A stretch of 64,000 nucleotides of DNA from Aralia elata (GCA_034770075.1 CM068386.1:86525265-86589264); one strand, 5' to 3'. Positions 45,767 through 58,664 are shown, numbered from the stretch's first letter. Numbers and translations: made by a program. The notes: generated by a model from the letters alone, not told the origin.

Positions 45767-46195
45767 AAACAAACAATAGTTACATTTTTCTACACATCTT
45801 ATACATTATATTACTAGTTTGTTTCATAAAATTCCATTCTCAAAATCTTAGATTCGCAAACGATTCTGTTTTTCATCTTAAAAATGATTCACGATGAAGA
45901 AGTTCCATGTTTTCATAGCATTTCTCAAATATTTTCTATTTTCAAGCTCCTCAAAATTATTTTCACTTATAGATTCACAATTTTTTATTTTCCAATAACC
46001 AATTTGGTCCCGAGGTTGAAAAACTTGGTCGAGAAAAAGTTTTGGAGTAGAATTATTTTTTAAAAAAAACTTTATACATATATGTGTGTATAGTTTTGGA
46101 GTATATTTTTTTTTAAAAAAATAACTTTATACATATATGCGTGTGTATATGGGTGTGTATAACACTCAAGGACTTATGTTGGTCACTGAAACCAA
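45767..46195. other. AT-rich stretch, nothing recognised
   Basis: No open frame, known repeat terminus or RNA gene seen. Includes TACATATATG(T/C)GTG repeated near 46075 and 46130 in a local 80-bp duplication. Confidence 0.4.
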
Positions 46196-46440
46196 CTGAG
46201 AGTGTATGTGAGTTTACTTACTGAGTTAAGACTCATTGAGTTAACTCACTAAGTTGAAGTCAGCTCACTGAGTTAACATACTCAACCTTCTGAGTCAAGT
46301 TACCTTGAAGCAAGCTCACTGAGTCAATATATAAAGCTCATTGAGTTAACACAACTCACTGAGTTAGTACATAAAACTCAATGAGACAGACAACTTTGAA
46401 AAAAAATGACCGAGTCGATTCAACTCAACTCACTAAGTTT
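46196..46440. repeat. Degenerate CTCACTGAGTTAA repeats
   Basis: About 15 loosely spaced copies of CACTGAGTTAA, CACTAAGTT or CATTGAGTTAA variants with irregular spacers. Not a regular tandem array. Confidence 0.7.
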
Positions 46441-46946
46441 TTCTGAGCTATACAAGGCAAGCAGAAAAATCAGCTTGCTCACCAGGTTCAACATTCATCT
46501 TTTTCTTTTCTTCTTTCTGATTCAGTGTGTTTATATGCTATATGTTTATGAAGCATGATTAGGCAGTCTTTATATGATGGGAGGAATTTTTCTGTCCTAT
46601 CTTCTTTTTGTATGTGATGTAGGCTAAACATTAAATATGAGATATATAAAATTATTTGCCATTTGAGTTACTGTACAAAATACTATGCATATTTAATATG
46701 TACTGTTTGTGATGTATGGATAACCTAATTCTTTAGATGGCCGATTATTTTGAATTGAATCAATTTAGTTACATGTTTACTATCTTAAGGTCTAGTTGAA
46801 CCATGTGACTAAGCATGCTATTTTTTTTGGTTCACTGTTGACTTTCTTACTTGGGTTGTTTAGATGTAATAAATAACTGCAATATCTTTGAGCAATTGGA
46901 CAATATGATTTGGCATATGTACTTTCCATTCTTTTGTTTAAGACTG
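46441..46946. other. Unassigned AT-rich DNA
   Basis: No gene or repeat terminus recognised. Confidence 0.4.
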
Positions 46947-47528
46947 TTAACGCTAAATTTCATCGCGCGTTCAATCACCAAAATACGCGTCAAATCCTGC
47001 ACAAGAACGAAACCACACTCAGAGAGCTGACGACCTGGGCTACCGGGGGATAGGTGTGAGAATAAGTACAGGTTGTTCAAGGTATTAACAATGGAGGTTT
47101 AGCACTTTAGTGAGCAAAAAGTCATTACCTGTGAATCAGGGCTTAGCCTTGTATTTATAGAGATCACACCACCTTTATCGCGTTGTCCCCGAATTGTAGT
47201 AGGACTTCTAATCATGGTAATTACCTATGATTGGATAGAACTCAGTCTCCTTAAAGAAAGAAAGTTGGATATAACCCTAACTCTTTCCTTAGGAGCTCAA
47301 ATATGGTTAGGAATTTTGGTTTCCTTAACTGTCAAACAGCCCAATCACGTAATACCTCCATGTAAGATAAGGCCCACCAGATCCATCGAGCCCAACAAAC
47401 CAGGCCCCAATATTGCCCCCCACTCTCTTGTTATAATTGACTTATAATAAGAGAGTATACAAAAATCAATGCAATCCGGACCATTTGCCTCTGAACCAAA
47501 CAACCCCTTCTTGTTGCACACGCTATAC
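46947..47528 (-). repeat. Possible LTR (minus strand)
   Basis: Bounded by TGTTAACGC and TATACA; on the minus strand it has a promoter-like CTATAAATACAAGG (about 47146-47160). No primer site is seen next to the low-coordinate end and no target duplication was found, so it could be another kind of promoter-bearing repeat. A near-perfect 14-bp inverted repeat (47423-47436/47442-47455) lies inside. Confidence 0.3.
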
Positions 47529-47733
47529 ATCGGACCCCACCACCATTATTAGTCACACCTCGCGAAATGTGTGAACTAAATAGTCACACCAAAACCTATT
47601 TCCCCCCAAAACAAACTGCCCCTTTAATCAAAAGACTTTCTCTCTCCTTCTGCAACAACTTTCTCAGGCATACACCCCCGCAACCATCTTCTCCGGCGAA
47701 ACACACCACTCTCCCTATAAACCCGGATCAACA

Positions 47734-48980
47734 ATGGCCGACACCTCCAACCAAGCTAACAACCCCTCCGCTTCAACCGCAACTAATCTTTACCCCGCTC
47801 CCTTACAAGCCCCAATTCAAACCCCCACTAAGACCGTCCCTTCCTCCACCACTGCAAACCCACAAATCACCCCCACCACCACCTCCGACTCCCAAACAAC
47901 TTCCTCCTCCACCACCCCCTCACTGATCTGAACTGAGGCGGAAAATGCTATACTAAAAATGTAACAAGAATACTCTTTTGAAAGAGCATTCACCCATATC
48001 AACACCAAATCTTCCATCAACGAACAAATTCTCTCTAACACCCGCCAACAGTATCGTATTCCTCTCACTCACGAACTCCGTGCCCCAAACCTGGATGAGA
48101 AAATGTACCATTGACCTAACGACTTGACCGTCGTTTCCCTATAAGCGTTGAAATACGGGGTCTGATTCTCCCTTCACGAATTCATCATCACCTTCCTCAG
48201 ATTCGTTGGAGTCGGATTCGTTCAACTAGTCCCAAACTCCTTCATCCATCCTATTGGCTTCATCGCCTTCTACCAGGAAAGCGGCGTAGACCCATCCATC
48301 GACTTCTTCTTCACCCTGTTCTCGCTAGGCAGATCCAGAGAATCAGGATTCCGTCAAATCAACAAGCAACCGAATAAAGCAGCTCAAAAATGAACCCCTA
48401 ATAAGAAGCCCCACCAGCAACAAGGGGTGGCACTCCCACTGGTTCTTCGTCAGGGGACCCGAAACCTACAAAATCCCAAATTGGGTCGAAGCCTCAAAAG
48501 CCAACGTAGTGTTTGATAAATTCACCCATAGTCAAGTCGAAGAGCTGACCTTACTCATAGCCAAAATACCAGAAGAAGAATGAAGCATGGACCTCTTGAA
48601 CGATCAAGCTTGGCTGTACAACCATAATCGTAAGTCAAACTAACTTATTTACATAAAAACTTTCGAACTATCATAATTCTACTTAGCCCTTCCCTTGTCT
48701 ACAGTATCTCTTATTAAGCTTAAGACGATTAATGAAATCGGTCAATCGTCATCTCCAACATCAATTCCTGAAGCCATTAACGATCCAACGAAAGAGAAAG
48801 CCCCCCAAACTAACCAATTAACCGAAGCTCCCCTCTTAATAAACCCTATCTCCGTCATCCCAATGACTTAACCTTCAGCATTCGACACCAATCGCTCCAC
48901 CGACATCCCCACACCAGGCTTTACTGTAAAGAGCCCTCTTGAGATGACACCCGCTGAAAAGGATCTTGTTTGCCTAAATC
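47734..48980 (+). pseudogene. 'Putative gypsy type transposon'-like pseudogene
   Basis: An ATG at 47734 opens a Thr/Ser/Pro-rich N-terminus (MADTSNQANNPSAST...), closed by a stop at 47929. Beyond it, broken frames read SLHEFIITFLRFVGVGFVQL (about 48165), PNSFIHPIGFIAFYQESGVD, FTLFSLGRSRESGFRQINK, then after a frameshift HSHWFFVRGPETYKIPNWVE (about 48433). This resembles the plant transposon-associated domain with an (F/L)HPF...YG.....L.PN pattern and a later W.FFV block. An apparent intron (GTAAGTCAAAC at 48629 to TTGTCTACAG at 48705) precedes a Pro/Ser/Thr-rich tail (PTKEKAPQTNQL). The frame is cut at about 48980 by the next LTR. Family assignment is by pattern, not search. Confidence 0.55.
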
Positions 48981-50363
48981 TGTGTAGCACAACACGTAAG
49001 TATACGTGATCAAAAATATAGTATAGATCAAGTAAGGTGTCGATCCCACGGAGAAAACTGTATTTTAAACTAACTACTACCAATTTCGTATTAACTTGAT
49101 TTTATTAAACAGTTGATTTGTAATTTGTGAATTTTATGAAAATAAGAAATTAATTAACTAATGCTAATTACCACAAGATTGAAAACAGATATGAAGACTT
49201 AAGATTACAACTTCACTTACTATTTCACTTAAATCAACACACTTCCTGTTAAATTACGCTAATTATTCCGGATTGTTAATCGAGAACTCATCAATATTAA
49301 TGACCATCTCTCAATGTATCATAAACAAACCAACTTAAATCCACAGACGATAGCATTAAGGTGGATACCCTAGTTAACTAATTCACTATATCTCTATATG
49401 AATTACAATTAAAAAGAATTTAAAGCACAGGTTCCCTATCAGATTACATACGGCGTGTAAGTATATCTATATCCTAAACAATAATCATGAATTCCATCAT
49501 ATGCAAAAAACATAATCACATGCTATTCTGATCAGATCTAAACCTATAATCCATCTCTCGAGTTCATATAGATTATCACGGTAATTACTGGTCAGGTAAT
49601 TAAACAATTAAGCATAAATCATAATAGACAATCCGATATTAATTAACAATAATTAATAAGGAAACATATCAGTCAAAGCTACACAATAAGATCTATTGTA
49701 ATCTTAAAAAGAAATTAGTTCATAATTGAAGTAAACCATAATCCACAATTTAAATAACATTCAAGATACAAAAAGTAGAAGATAAAGAAGAGAATAAAAA
49801 CTGTTGGTGCAATCCTTGTATCTCTCCTCAGCTCTTGCGTTCAATCTTTCTTGTTATCAAGTTGCTTCAAATCTCCAAAATTGTCTTTCAAAACTAGGGT
49901 TTGTTACTAAGTTCAATATATCCCAAAAACTAACTTAAAACAACTATAAATACCTTCTGACATGAATCCTAATTTAATTAGAAGTTTGAAAATAAATTAC
50001 ACATCAATTACATCATATAATTAAAAAGTCAAATATTGGTCAACTCCTGAACTAGGCTGCGCTTGAAATGAATCGGAATGGGGCGCGGCTGCACTGCTCT
50101 GGCAAAAGGAATAAATTGCACTCTGAAGTCTGGCGTGGTCGCACTGCCCCCTATTTCAATTTGGGCGCGGCCACGCTGCACTATTCTCTGCAATTTTTTG
50201 ATCCTTTTGCTGTTACTTTCATCCAATTGTCGCCAATTTAATTCTCAATGCATGTATCCTATAAAAACACATGAAATGCATGAAAAGTAACTAAAACCTG
50301 TGGAAATAAACAATAATCCACATCAATCGATACCCGATTCGTAGGTATGAAACATACTCATCA
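48981..50363 (-). repeat. 3' LTR of Athila-like element
   Basis: 1.38 kb, TGTGTAGCACAAC to ACTCATCA. GTGTCGATCCCACGGAG near 49038 is a phrase common in plant LTRs. At 50080-50180 three GC-rich cores (GCGCGGCTGCACTG, GCGTGGTCGCACTG, GCGCGGCCACGCTGCAC) stand out in AT-rich surroundings. Confidence 0.65.
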
Positions 50364-50379
50364 AATACCCCCCAAACTT
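50364..50379 (-). other. Polypurine tract of Athila-like element
   Basis: Minus-strand AAGTTTGGGGGGTATT directly before the LTR start TGATGAGTATG. A related CCCCCAAACTT occurs at 51493-51505. Confidence 0.65.
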
Positions 50380-51699
50380 GAACTATTGCTTGTCCCCAAG
50401 CAACACCATACAAAACAATGCAACACAATGACTTGGATGCAAACTACTATCTAGCATGACTAAAAATCCAGTAAACATACGGTATGATACTTAAAAACAA
50501 GCCTCAAAGATATCACCAAGGTACTTAAACAATAAATCCAATCAATGCAAAGTCAATAACTTAATCAATCAGACAACCCACATCTGTCATCACTCATGTT
50601 GTGCATGTGTACTCATCAACCATTTTAACCAACCATAGATCAAGATTAGCCACATAACTAACTCCTTAGAAAGAAAACTCTGTAACATGATAATTCCAGC
50701 TAAAACTAAGTAATCACTAAGTCTAGGGGTCCCTACAAGGTTTATTTCTACCTTTATTCTTTCACGAGTGCGTTTTACTCTCCATCTCATGTTTATAGTT
50801 GACTGTGCAATGTCGGGCTCTCTTAGGCTTTTCACAGTCACCCATGTAGCGAGCTTTCAATCATGACTCCTAAACCAATTGGCTTTAGGGCACTAGGTGT
50901 TAAAACACCCCTAAGGATTTACTTACCCGAGTAACAAAGGCCACAGAACCAAACTAATCAAAGTGTTTATTCACATATTCATTATATTTTTTTTCTCTTT
51001 TCCCTGAATTTTCTACTTTTTTTTCAATAGTAATACCTCTAGATTCCCCCAAACTTAAGTTTTCACCTCATTTTAGCCTTTATTGTCAACTCAATAATTT
51101 CTTTAACTTCAACCAAAACTTTCCCTTCAGAAGCTAATTATGAACCCTTGAACTAAGTTTATCAAAACAGTCAAATTTCAAGTGCTAACCGATTAACATA
51201 AGTTTCAGACAGACATAAATTATCCTTAAGATTAAAAATTATAACTAGGCATCAATCATCAACATTGTTCAAGCTATCATGCAATACCCATCTCATCATC
51301 GGCCAAGCCAAAATCAAACCACTCTATTGCTTGGATTCATAAAAAACTATATGCAAACATTTACCACAAACAAGCATGTAACTAACTACTAACTACTAGA
51401 TGTAACCATGCTAACAGATACTATGAACAATCAATGCCAAACTGAACTACAACTAATATGCAACACAAAACAAAGAAACACATGACAAATAAACCCCCCA
51501 AACTTATTAAAGACAATGCCCTCATTGGATAACAAAAAGAAAAGGACAGAAGAACTCCCCTAATCTGAAGCGGCATCGTCCTCGTCCTCCCCATCATTAT
51601 CGGAAGGTGTGTCCAGGGGAGGATAAGTTAGGGCATCTCCATAAGTTGGAAACTGAACTGGCGCACCAAGCTGAGTAAAAGCCTGAGATAAGGACATGG
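50380..51699 (-). other. Non-coding spacer between 3' ORF and LTR
   Basis: About 1.3 kb, AT-rich, no credible frame. Such 3' spacers are usual in this group. Confidence 0.5.
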
Positions 51700-52524
51700 A
51701 AAATTAAGTTGTGAAGGTTCGAATCTCATCCACGCTGTTGTGTATGGCATCCATCCGCCTCTGCATCCGTCGTTCTATCCGGTCCAACCGTGCCTGGTAT
51801 GCATCCATTGGCTGTTCTGGATCTACCATAGGCTGGTCGATTGCTTTTGCACTCTCGCTCTGACTAGATAGGATGAACCATGCCCTTTGAGAATGAGACT
51901 GGCCACCTTCCCACATTTTATACTTCTGGATGGTGGCATGGTCAATTGTATTCATCGGCAACTGTAACGGCTCACCATCATCCTAATACACCCCAACAAC
52001 AACATATAATCTAGAGATAACTGAGGCATGCGGGATACCACCTGAAGTGCCGCCTTGCAGATACCAACAAATGGATTGGTTGATGACATACCCGACGTCT
52101 ATCTTCTTTCCTCGTATAATGTTGTAAAGTAGAATGGCTCTATTTTTTGGTCACATCATTTTGATGCCTCGTGGGCATCAGATTGGCACAGATAAAACTA
52201 TACCACGCCTTGCCATATTTGTTTAAAGCCGTGTGTGGAAAATGTAATTTCTGATCAGTACCTTGTTTAGTGGTCCACACCGTGCCCGGCTTGCACAGAA
52301 TTCGCATTATGTCATCCAACTTTGTGTCCCATCTCTGTGAGTATAACCAATCTGGATCATTAGGTTGGACATTTGGAAAGTGAAACAGATCATTAATGCT
52401 TTCTTTTCTATATTACACCTGACAACCCCTTATAAACGTTGTTCCATCCTTTGTTACCCTGGCATTTGCATAAAATTCTTGAATGGTCGATATCAGGGCT
52501 AGTAAAGGAGTCTCTGTGAATAGT

Positions 52525-55308
52525 TATGACGCACCCAAATTCGGGTTCCCTAACCTCGGGTTTGGTGCTCACGATCCATTATACATATCACATCTAGCTA
52601 CCCCATTCATACATGAATTATATCATTCATTACATTACCTTAATAAAAACATACATTAAAACATAATTATATCATCGTCATCCCAGGTTAACTAACCTTA
52701 ACATTACATGTCTATTAATACAAAGGACTTAAGCAAAATTATAATATAATAATCATTAAACAACTTGATACTACTTGTTCGCCTTCGTTTTGCCTTTGTC
52801 CTTATTAGAACCCTCTGCTACCTCGGCTTTAGCTGAAATATTTTATTTAAGCAAGGGTGAACAACAAGTTTGCTCAGCAAGTTAAGCGTACAATAAAGGA
52901 TATATATCATAAACAGAAGAGTTTAACTTTTATAGAATAATCAAAAGGTTTCATAGTAGCTGAATAATAAATCATTTTTAATAACAAGAATTTTCTTGAA
53001 TTCCATACTGAATAACATATCAAGGATGAAAGAGTAAAAATTCTTTCAAATGTTGAATAATATTCAATTGATTAAGAAGAATTATCAATACTACAACAAT
53101 ATTCAACAAAGTGGGATATTCCCAGATTTCATGCTGAGTGATCACAAATGGATCTAGAACTGCTAGAGGAATCATCGGTTAATAAAACTGAATTGCCTCA
53201 AGAATATAAGCTAGTTATACAAAGCAATTATACTCTTCTACGAGTACATGAAGTGATCAGCTCCATTGTACCCTATATTATGCATAATACTCAAAAATAG
53301 CGCAAGGAGTCGGACGTCCGATAATAAAGTTCCCCTTTTTTATAAGGGTTGTTCATCTTAGTCTTACATCATGAGTTCGTACTATAACAATATGGTTTGG
53401 ATTAAATTCAAAGAAATACTATGAATTTAACATATAATATCAATGTTGATCTAGCCGAAATAAATGGCATAAATCTTCCAATAATAAATCAGCTCATAAT
53501 AAATAGAACGTTTTATGCTTTAACAAATATTAGTCTCGCCAAAACAAATAGCTGAGACACAGCTCATAAACAGTTCATGAATAAAAGAACTTTAAATTAT
53601 TTCACTGTTCAAATAATAGATCAAGAAATTAAATGCACTATGTGCGAATAACAATAATCATTATAGATGTGAATAACCAACAATAATTATTCGCTGCTTT
53701 GAAATTAATAACTCAAGTTGAGTTAGGAAACTTGCAATGTGTAAGAAGTTTAAGGTAAGAAACTTGTCTGTTCGACGAGCTACAATTATCTAGCTTTAAT
53801 TACAACTCTTCGAATGACCTAGCATTGATAAGGTCGGTCTATCAATTAGCATTGCGCATAATTGAACATTTATATTCTATTATATACTATTTAACTAGCA
53901 ATCAATTAATCACATAACATTTATAATTTCTTATATTATCATTAAGTCTATTAGACATTTAATAGACCTTAGGTTAATGATTTAATTAATTAACAATATT
54001 TTTCTTAAGTGATAAACACTTATTAAACCCTTAAATAATTAATTATAATTGTTCAATTAATGTGTTAATTAAATTCTCTTTATTTAATTAACTCTATTTT
54101 CATTTAATTACTATTTAGTATTAGTCAAATAGTAACTAGCTAATTACCTTTAGTTATTATCAATAATAACTAATTGCATTCACTTATTATTTAATATTAA
54201 ATAATAAATAATCAACTTATTAATCTTATTTGTCTTTAATTATTATTTAATATTAATTAAATAATAATTACTTAATTTCTTATTCTCAAATAAAAATTTA
54301 TTCATTTACTTCATTAGTCTTTAATTATTCCTTAATATTTATTAAAGAATAGTTAATTAGCATTTAAACTTATTTATTATTTAATCAATTATTTATCATT
54401 GAAAACTAAATAATTTATTCACTTTATAAATCTTAATTATTCCTTCTCAAAATAATTAATTAGCATGTGAGCTTATTTATTATTTAATATTAATTAAATA
54501 ATAAATAATTATTATATTAATGTAATTAAGTAATTACATCATTATTACATAATATCACTTATCTACTCTTTAATATTTATTTAATATTAAATTAATAATA
54601 ATTATTCTCCTATTACACTTTAATTTTATTTCTATTATTTCTATCATTTTCATCACATTTTTCAGCTTTGGGTCCTTCACGGGAACGTCCATAAAACGAA
54701 ATCTACAACTTGGATTGAGGTTCCGTCGGAGGCGTTGGATTCGTATTTTCTTGAACTACAGTTTTCATTTATTAAACACCCTATTTGGGGCTGTATAGGA
54801 TCCGAAAATTAGTCTCAAAGTAAATGGTCAACAACCTATTTCTTTTATTTCCCAACCAAGATGTGTTTTAGCATAATAACCATAACTTGTTCATCCCATA
54901 ATATATTTGGATCATTCAAGAGGGCTTTTGTCCAAAACTTATATATCTAGCACAACCAACAAGTAGATCACAAATATCAAACATGGATTTCACTTTACTA
55001 AAAAAATTTCCAAAACTTACTAACTTTCATTTTCTCCAACATTTGCAACATAAACTCACATATATCCACATGTTATACCATATAACTTTAGATCTAACCC
55101 TTTCATAGGGTTTTAACTAATAATATCACAAAATTTCATAGATCAAAATTAAAAGTACTAAACTACATAAAGCTTAACTAAACTTAAAATCTTTTTCTTT
55201 TCTTTACCTTCCTTTTGTTACAACTTTCCTCTTCCTTCTAAAATAGGAGATGAACTTAAGGGCCATCAAACCTTGTTCTCTTCCTCTTTCTCTCCTTCTT
55301 GACCGTGG

Positions 55309-55340
<32 letters not shown>

Positions 55341-56232
55341 TTCTCTTTGCTTTCTTTTAGTATGCTAAGAAAATAGAACATGAAATGGAAGGAACTAAAA
55401 TCTCCTAATGTATTATACTTGATTTTATGTTAGATATACTTTGTATATCTATCTAAACTCTCCTAATACTTCCTCTCTCTCTCTCTTTCTCATCCTTATC
55501 ATTTACTTGTTGCTTTGAAAAATTAAACAAGTGGCTAACTAATTGGATGACACCTTGCTTAAGAGATAAAGATAAAAAAATGTTATCATTTCTCTCTTCT
55601 TCTTTTTTTTACCACATGTCCGGCCACTCTAAGGGATTTTGCTCCAATCTTTTGATTTATTATTATTATTATTATTTTAATTGCTAAATTACTTAACAAA
55701 TAACTAAAAAGTCCCTCCTAAATTGGGTCAAAGATTGGGCCATTAAAATAATTAGTTTGGACTTATAACCTTACTAGTTTAGGCCACTTGAAACCAATTT
55801 TAATTACTACCATTCATGGGCCTCTTAGTATGTTGGTTAATTAAATTCAAATGGGCTAATTTAATTAATCTACACACTAATCATTCAAGTCCATAATAAA
55901 TTAATTAAGTGGGCTTGATTATTTAAATCAATTGAGCTGGTCCACTAATAAATTACTAATTGGACTATTACATAATTTCTTTACATCAATATTCATACTT
56001 TATTTTTATAACTCAATTAGACTTGCTTCAATCAAGTTAGAAAATTAACTAATTGAGATGTAGAAATTAAATCTCTAGGGTTAGGGTACTAGTATATAAA
56101 TTTCATACTAGCCTACCTTAATTACTATAACCCTTAGGTTATTTAGTTACAATTCTTAATATAAAATATTAGGTTAAAAGGCTGGCTTATTAATTCTCTT
56201 TATATAATAAATAAATAAATAAATATACATAT

Positions 56233-56270
<38 letters not shown>

Positions 56271-56600
56271 GTCTAATACATATTCCACATAAGTCATAAT
56301 ATATTTATCATCATTGATAAATATTTAATATATTCATTTTATATTAGTAATACTAATTAATCATTTAACGATTATAAATCTTTTTATTTACCATTCAAGG
56401 TTAACATTCAAGTTATGTTTATTCTCAACATAACTTATCTTGCTTTTCTTTAATCAAATTGATTAAGTATTCATCTTAGTTAACTTAAAATAAATAAATT
56501 AACTATCTTGCTTAATTCACATATTCACTTATATACTTAAAGAAAAAATTTATTCGTAAAAATATACATATATAATTATATAAAATTCTCGGTCCTTACA
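52525..56600 (-). mobile_element. Solo LTR, family gamma (4.1 kb)
   Basis: Flanked by ATAGT (52520-52524 and 56601-56605). On the minus strand it begins TGTAAGGACCGAG and ends ...GGGTGCGTCATA. It is distantly related to alpha LTRs: GATGAACAACCCT, GTACAATGGAGCTGATC versus GTACAAAGGGCTGATC, GTTTGGTGCTCAC versus TTTGGTGTTCAC. A purine-rich leader lies at 55380-55208, donor-like GGAAG|GTAAAG at 55207, acceptor-like ATATTTCAG at 52833. Contains (CT)n at 55310-55345 and (TA)n at 56238-56269. No coding region apart from the small frame below. Confidence 0.88.
52771..52833 (-). other. Lys-rich 20-codon frame in gamma LTR
   Basis: Minus strand: AKAEVAEGSNKDKGKTKANK then TAG, exactly 63 nt after acceptor-like ATATTTCAG. 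Same length, start phase, stop and Lys-rich end as the alpha frames although surrounding LTR sequence is hardly alignable. Confidence 0.45.
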
Positions 56601-56913
56601 ATAGTAACCAACCCATTTGCCTGATCATAGCCATCATCTGTTCGTCCAACCTAGGATCTGGTTTAAGTCCTCGTTCAAGCATGAATGTCTTACCCAACAG
56701 GACACGCTAGAAGTACTCCTCAGCACCAGCACTAATGAATTTGGTCACATCAAATGCTTCGGGTTCATTACGAGCATGAGAACTAGATGACTCGCCTCGT
56801 TGTATTTTGGATGCCATTAATATTCTCTGTACAGTGCTGAAACAACAATAGTCTAGCCTTGTCCTTCCCCTAAAATTATGCAAAAATCCACCAATGTGCT
56901 CTATTAAAATCAT

Positions 56914-57532
56914 AATTATATCTAGATTAGAATTTCAAGTGATTTTGTCAAGATAAATACTAATACATAATTGCATATGTATGATTTTGGGGAGTGTTTT
57001 AGTATTTATATTCGAAGCTTTTATTCTACCACGCGGACATGCTACATAATTACCCAATTAGCAGGCTGTTGGGTCTCCACCTTTAGAGAAATAATTTTGA
57101 TGATAAAAAATATAAGGTATTTAGGAAAAAGAGAAAAATAAATTAGGATCCTCTCTATAGGATTTATATATTGATTTTTACTTATTTTAATCATTTTGAC
57201 TAAGTTTTCTAATCTATTGAAGTTTATGTTATTTTTTCCTTCCAATATTTTTCTATTGGAACTTCCCTCATTCCTTTTATCGAGCATAATGATGCGAATC
57301 GGGCTTTAATGAGTTCGAATATGCAACGGTAGGGCTCTTATTTGACTAAAGGTTGGTTTTTCGCTTTCCTTTAGAATGAAAGTCGCTATGAAGCCCCTAC
57401 TACTTACACATAACCTTGATAATTTAATGTGAAGTGTTAAAAAGATAAATTCATAAAGTGACATTTCCTAAGACAAGGAAAAGCTCTACCATCTCAAATG
57501 ATTTTTTTAAAAAACACCCAAAAATGTTTTAA

Positions 57533-57534
<2 letters not shown>
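56914..57534. other. Unassigned DNA left of CACTA element
   Basis: Upstream of the Athila-like 3' ORF. No gag-pol. A better-balanced segment (57290-57420; CGAATCGGGCTTTAATG, GAATGAAAGTCGCTATG) differs in base use from its surroundings, but I cannot name it. An 81-codon minus frame (57042-57287) has no known motif. Confidence 0.4.

Positions 57535-57579
<45 letters not shown>
57535..57579. repeat. (TA)n microsatellite
   Basis: About 22 TA units, uninterrupted. Confidence 0.95.
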
Positions 57580-57583
<4 letters not shown>

Positions 57584-57829
57584 AGTATTTTTACAAAATA
57601 TAATACTCCACTTTCCCACTCCATAATCGGCTAACCCATATGAAAGCACAAAAAATGAAATTCTCATTCTCCCACTGCTAGCATTCGGGTAGCCAACATG
57701 GAATCAAGATCAATTCAATCTTGAATTAAGCATGTGAGAAAAAGAAAGCAAAATTGAAAAAGGCTAGTTAGCCTTCTACTTTATTTCACGGGCAACCTAG
57801 GATGATTAACCACTACAACAAAACAGGCT

Positions 57830-58020
57830 ATCTGCGACCGCTGTCGGTCGCTGATGCCTATCTATGACCAACTCTGGTCGCTGATACCAGTTGCATATAT
57901 TCTGGTCGCTGGTTGTACATCGGCGACCACCAGCAGCGACCGCATTATATGCGACTTAAAAAAATTTAATTCTCTATCGGTCGCTGAAACTTCATACTGA
58001 CCGCACGCGGTCGTTAATAC
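57830..58020. repeat. CACTA subterminal repeats
   Basis: About ten copies of GGTCGCTG, TGGTCGCTG, GCGACC or CGGTCG-type motif in both orientations. In En/Spm elements such repeats bind the TNPA-type protein. Confidence 0.8.
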
Positions 58021-58664
58021 TAAATTTAAAAAAAAATTGTTTGTTTTGTGGATTTCCCCAAAAAATTGACCTATTTTGTACCTGTTTTGTATCCCAACAC
58101 ACAGCAATATCTATAAATAATCCAATAACAATCAAAATCCATAGGTCCATCCATACAATAAGACCAACATAAAAAATATAGACATCCATGCATGTATAAA
58201 CATAAGGAAGTATCATCTCGACTGAAATTTATATACAAATGAATATAAAACGTCCGTACATTTAGTCGGAAAAAAATAAATAATGCAAATGTAGAACAAG
58301 TTGAGAAGATCATGAGAACACAAATGTCTGGGTCGCATCAAATATCGTCTGAATAGGGCTGTAACAAAAGAATAAAACATGCTAAATATATAGTATATAT
58401 GTTGATACTGGTATGACTTATGAAAAACAAAAAACGACCCTTTCTAATGTATTACAATAACAGAAAGCTAAATATAAACAGAAAGCTAAACTAATGTATT
58501 ATTGAATGTAAAGCTAATTAAACTAAACATGCAAATATAAACATAAAGCTAAACAATGACAGGATTACCTCATCTTGATATTGTGCTGCTCTAGCCACTG
58601 CATCTACTAGCACCTCAGGACTCAGAGACTGCAGATGCCCGCCAAGTGTAAGAAGATTTCGATC

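Larger units (their letters stand above)
51700..56817 (-). pseudogene. 3' ORF of Athila-like element (plant transposon domain), split
   Basis: Starts at 56817 with MASKIQRGESSSSHARNEPE, followed by VTKFISAGAEEYF, a stop, then GLKPDPRLDEQMMAMIRQMG (about 56670-56610). After the solo LTR it resumes at 52519: ISTIQEFYANARVTKDGTTF, FHFPNVQPNDPDWLYSQRWD, LHFPHTALNKYGKAWYSFIC, RGKKIDVGYVIN, GGIPHASVISRLY, and the coiled C-terminal LDRIERRMQRRMDAIHNSVD ending at 51704. This is the pattern of the 'putative plant transposon protein' domain. Several stops and at least one frameshift (about 52140) make it a pseudogene. The function of the family is not established. Confidence 0.75.
48981..56930 (-). mobile_element. 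Athila-like LTR element, 3' part only
   Basis: Minus-strand: a 3' ORF (56817 to about 51700) with the plant-transposon domain often seen at the 3' end of Athila-type elements, a spacer, a purine tract (50364-50379) and a 3' LTR (48981-50363). gag-pol and 5' LTR are missing. The 3' ORF is split by a solo LTR. Lineage is inferred from the 3' ORF and long spacer only. Confidence 0.6.

Noticed and set aside
57042..57287. Plastid-gene-like appearance of an 81-codon minus frame
   Set aside because: Lys/Asn/Ile-rich composition only; no specific plastid protein recognised.
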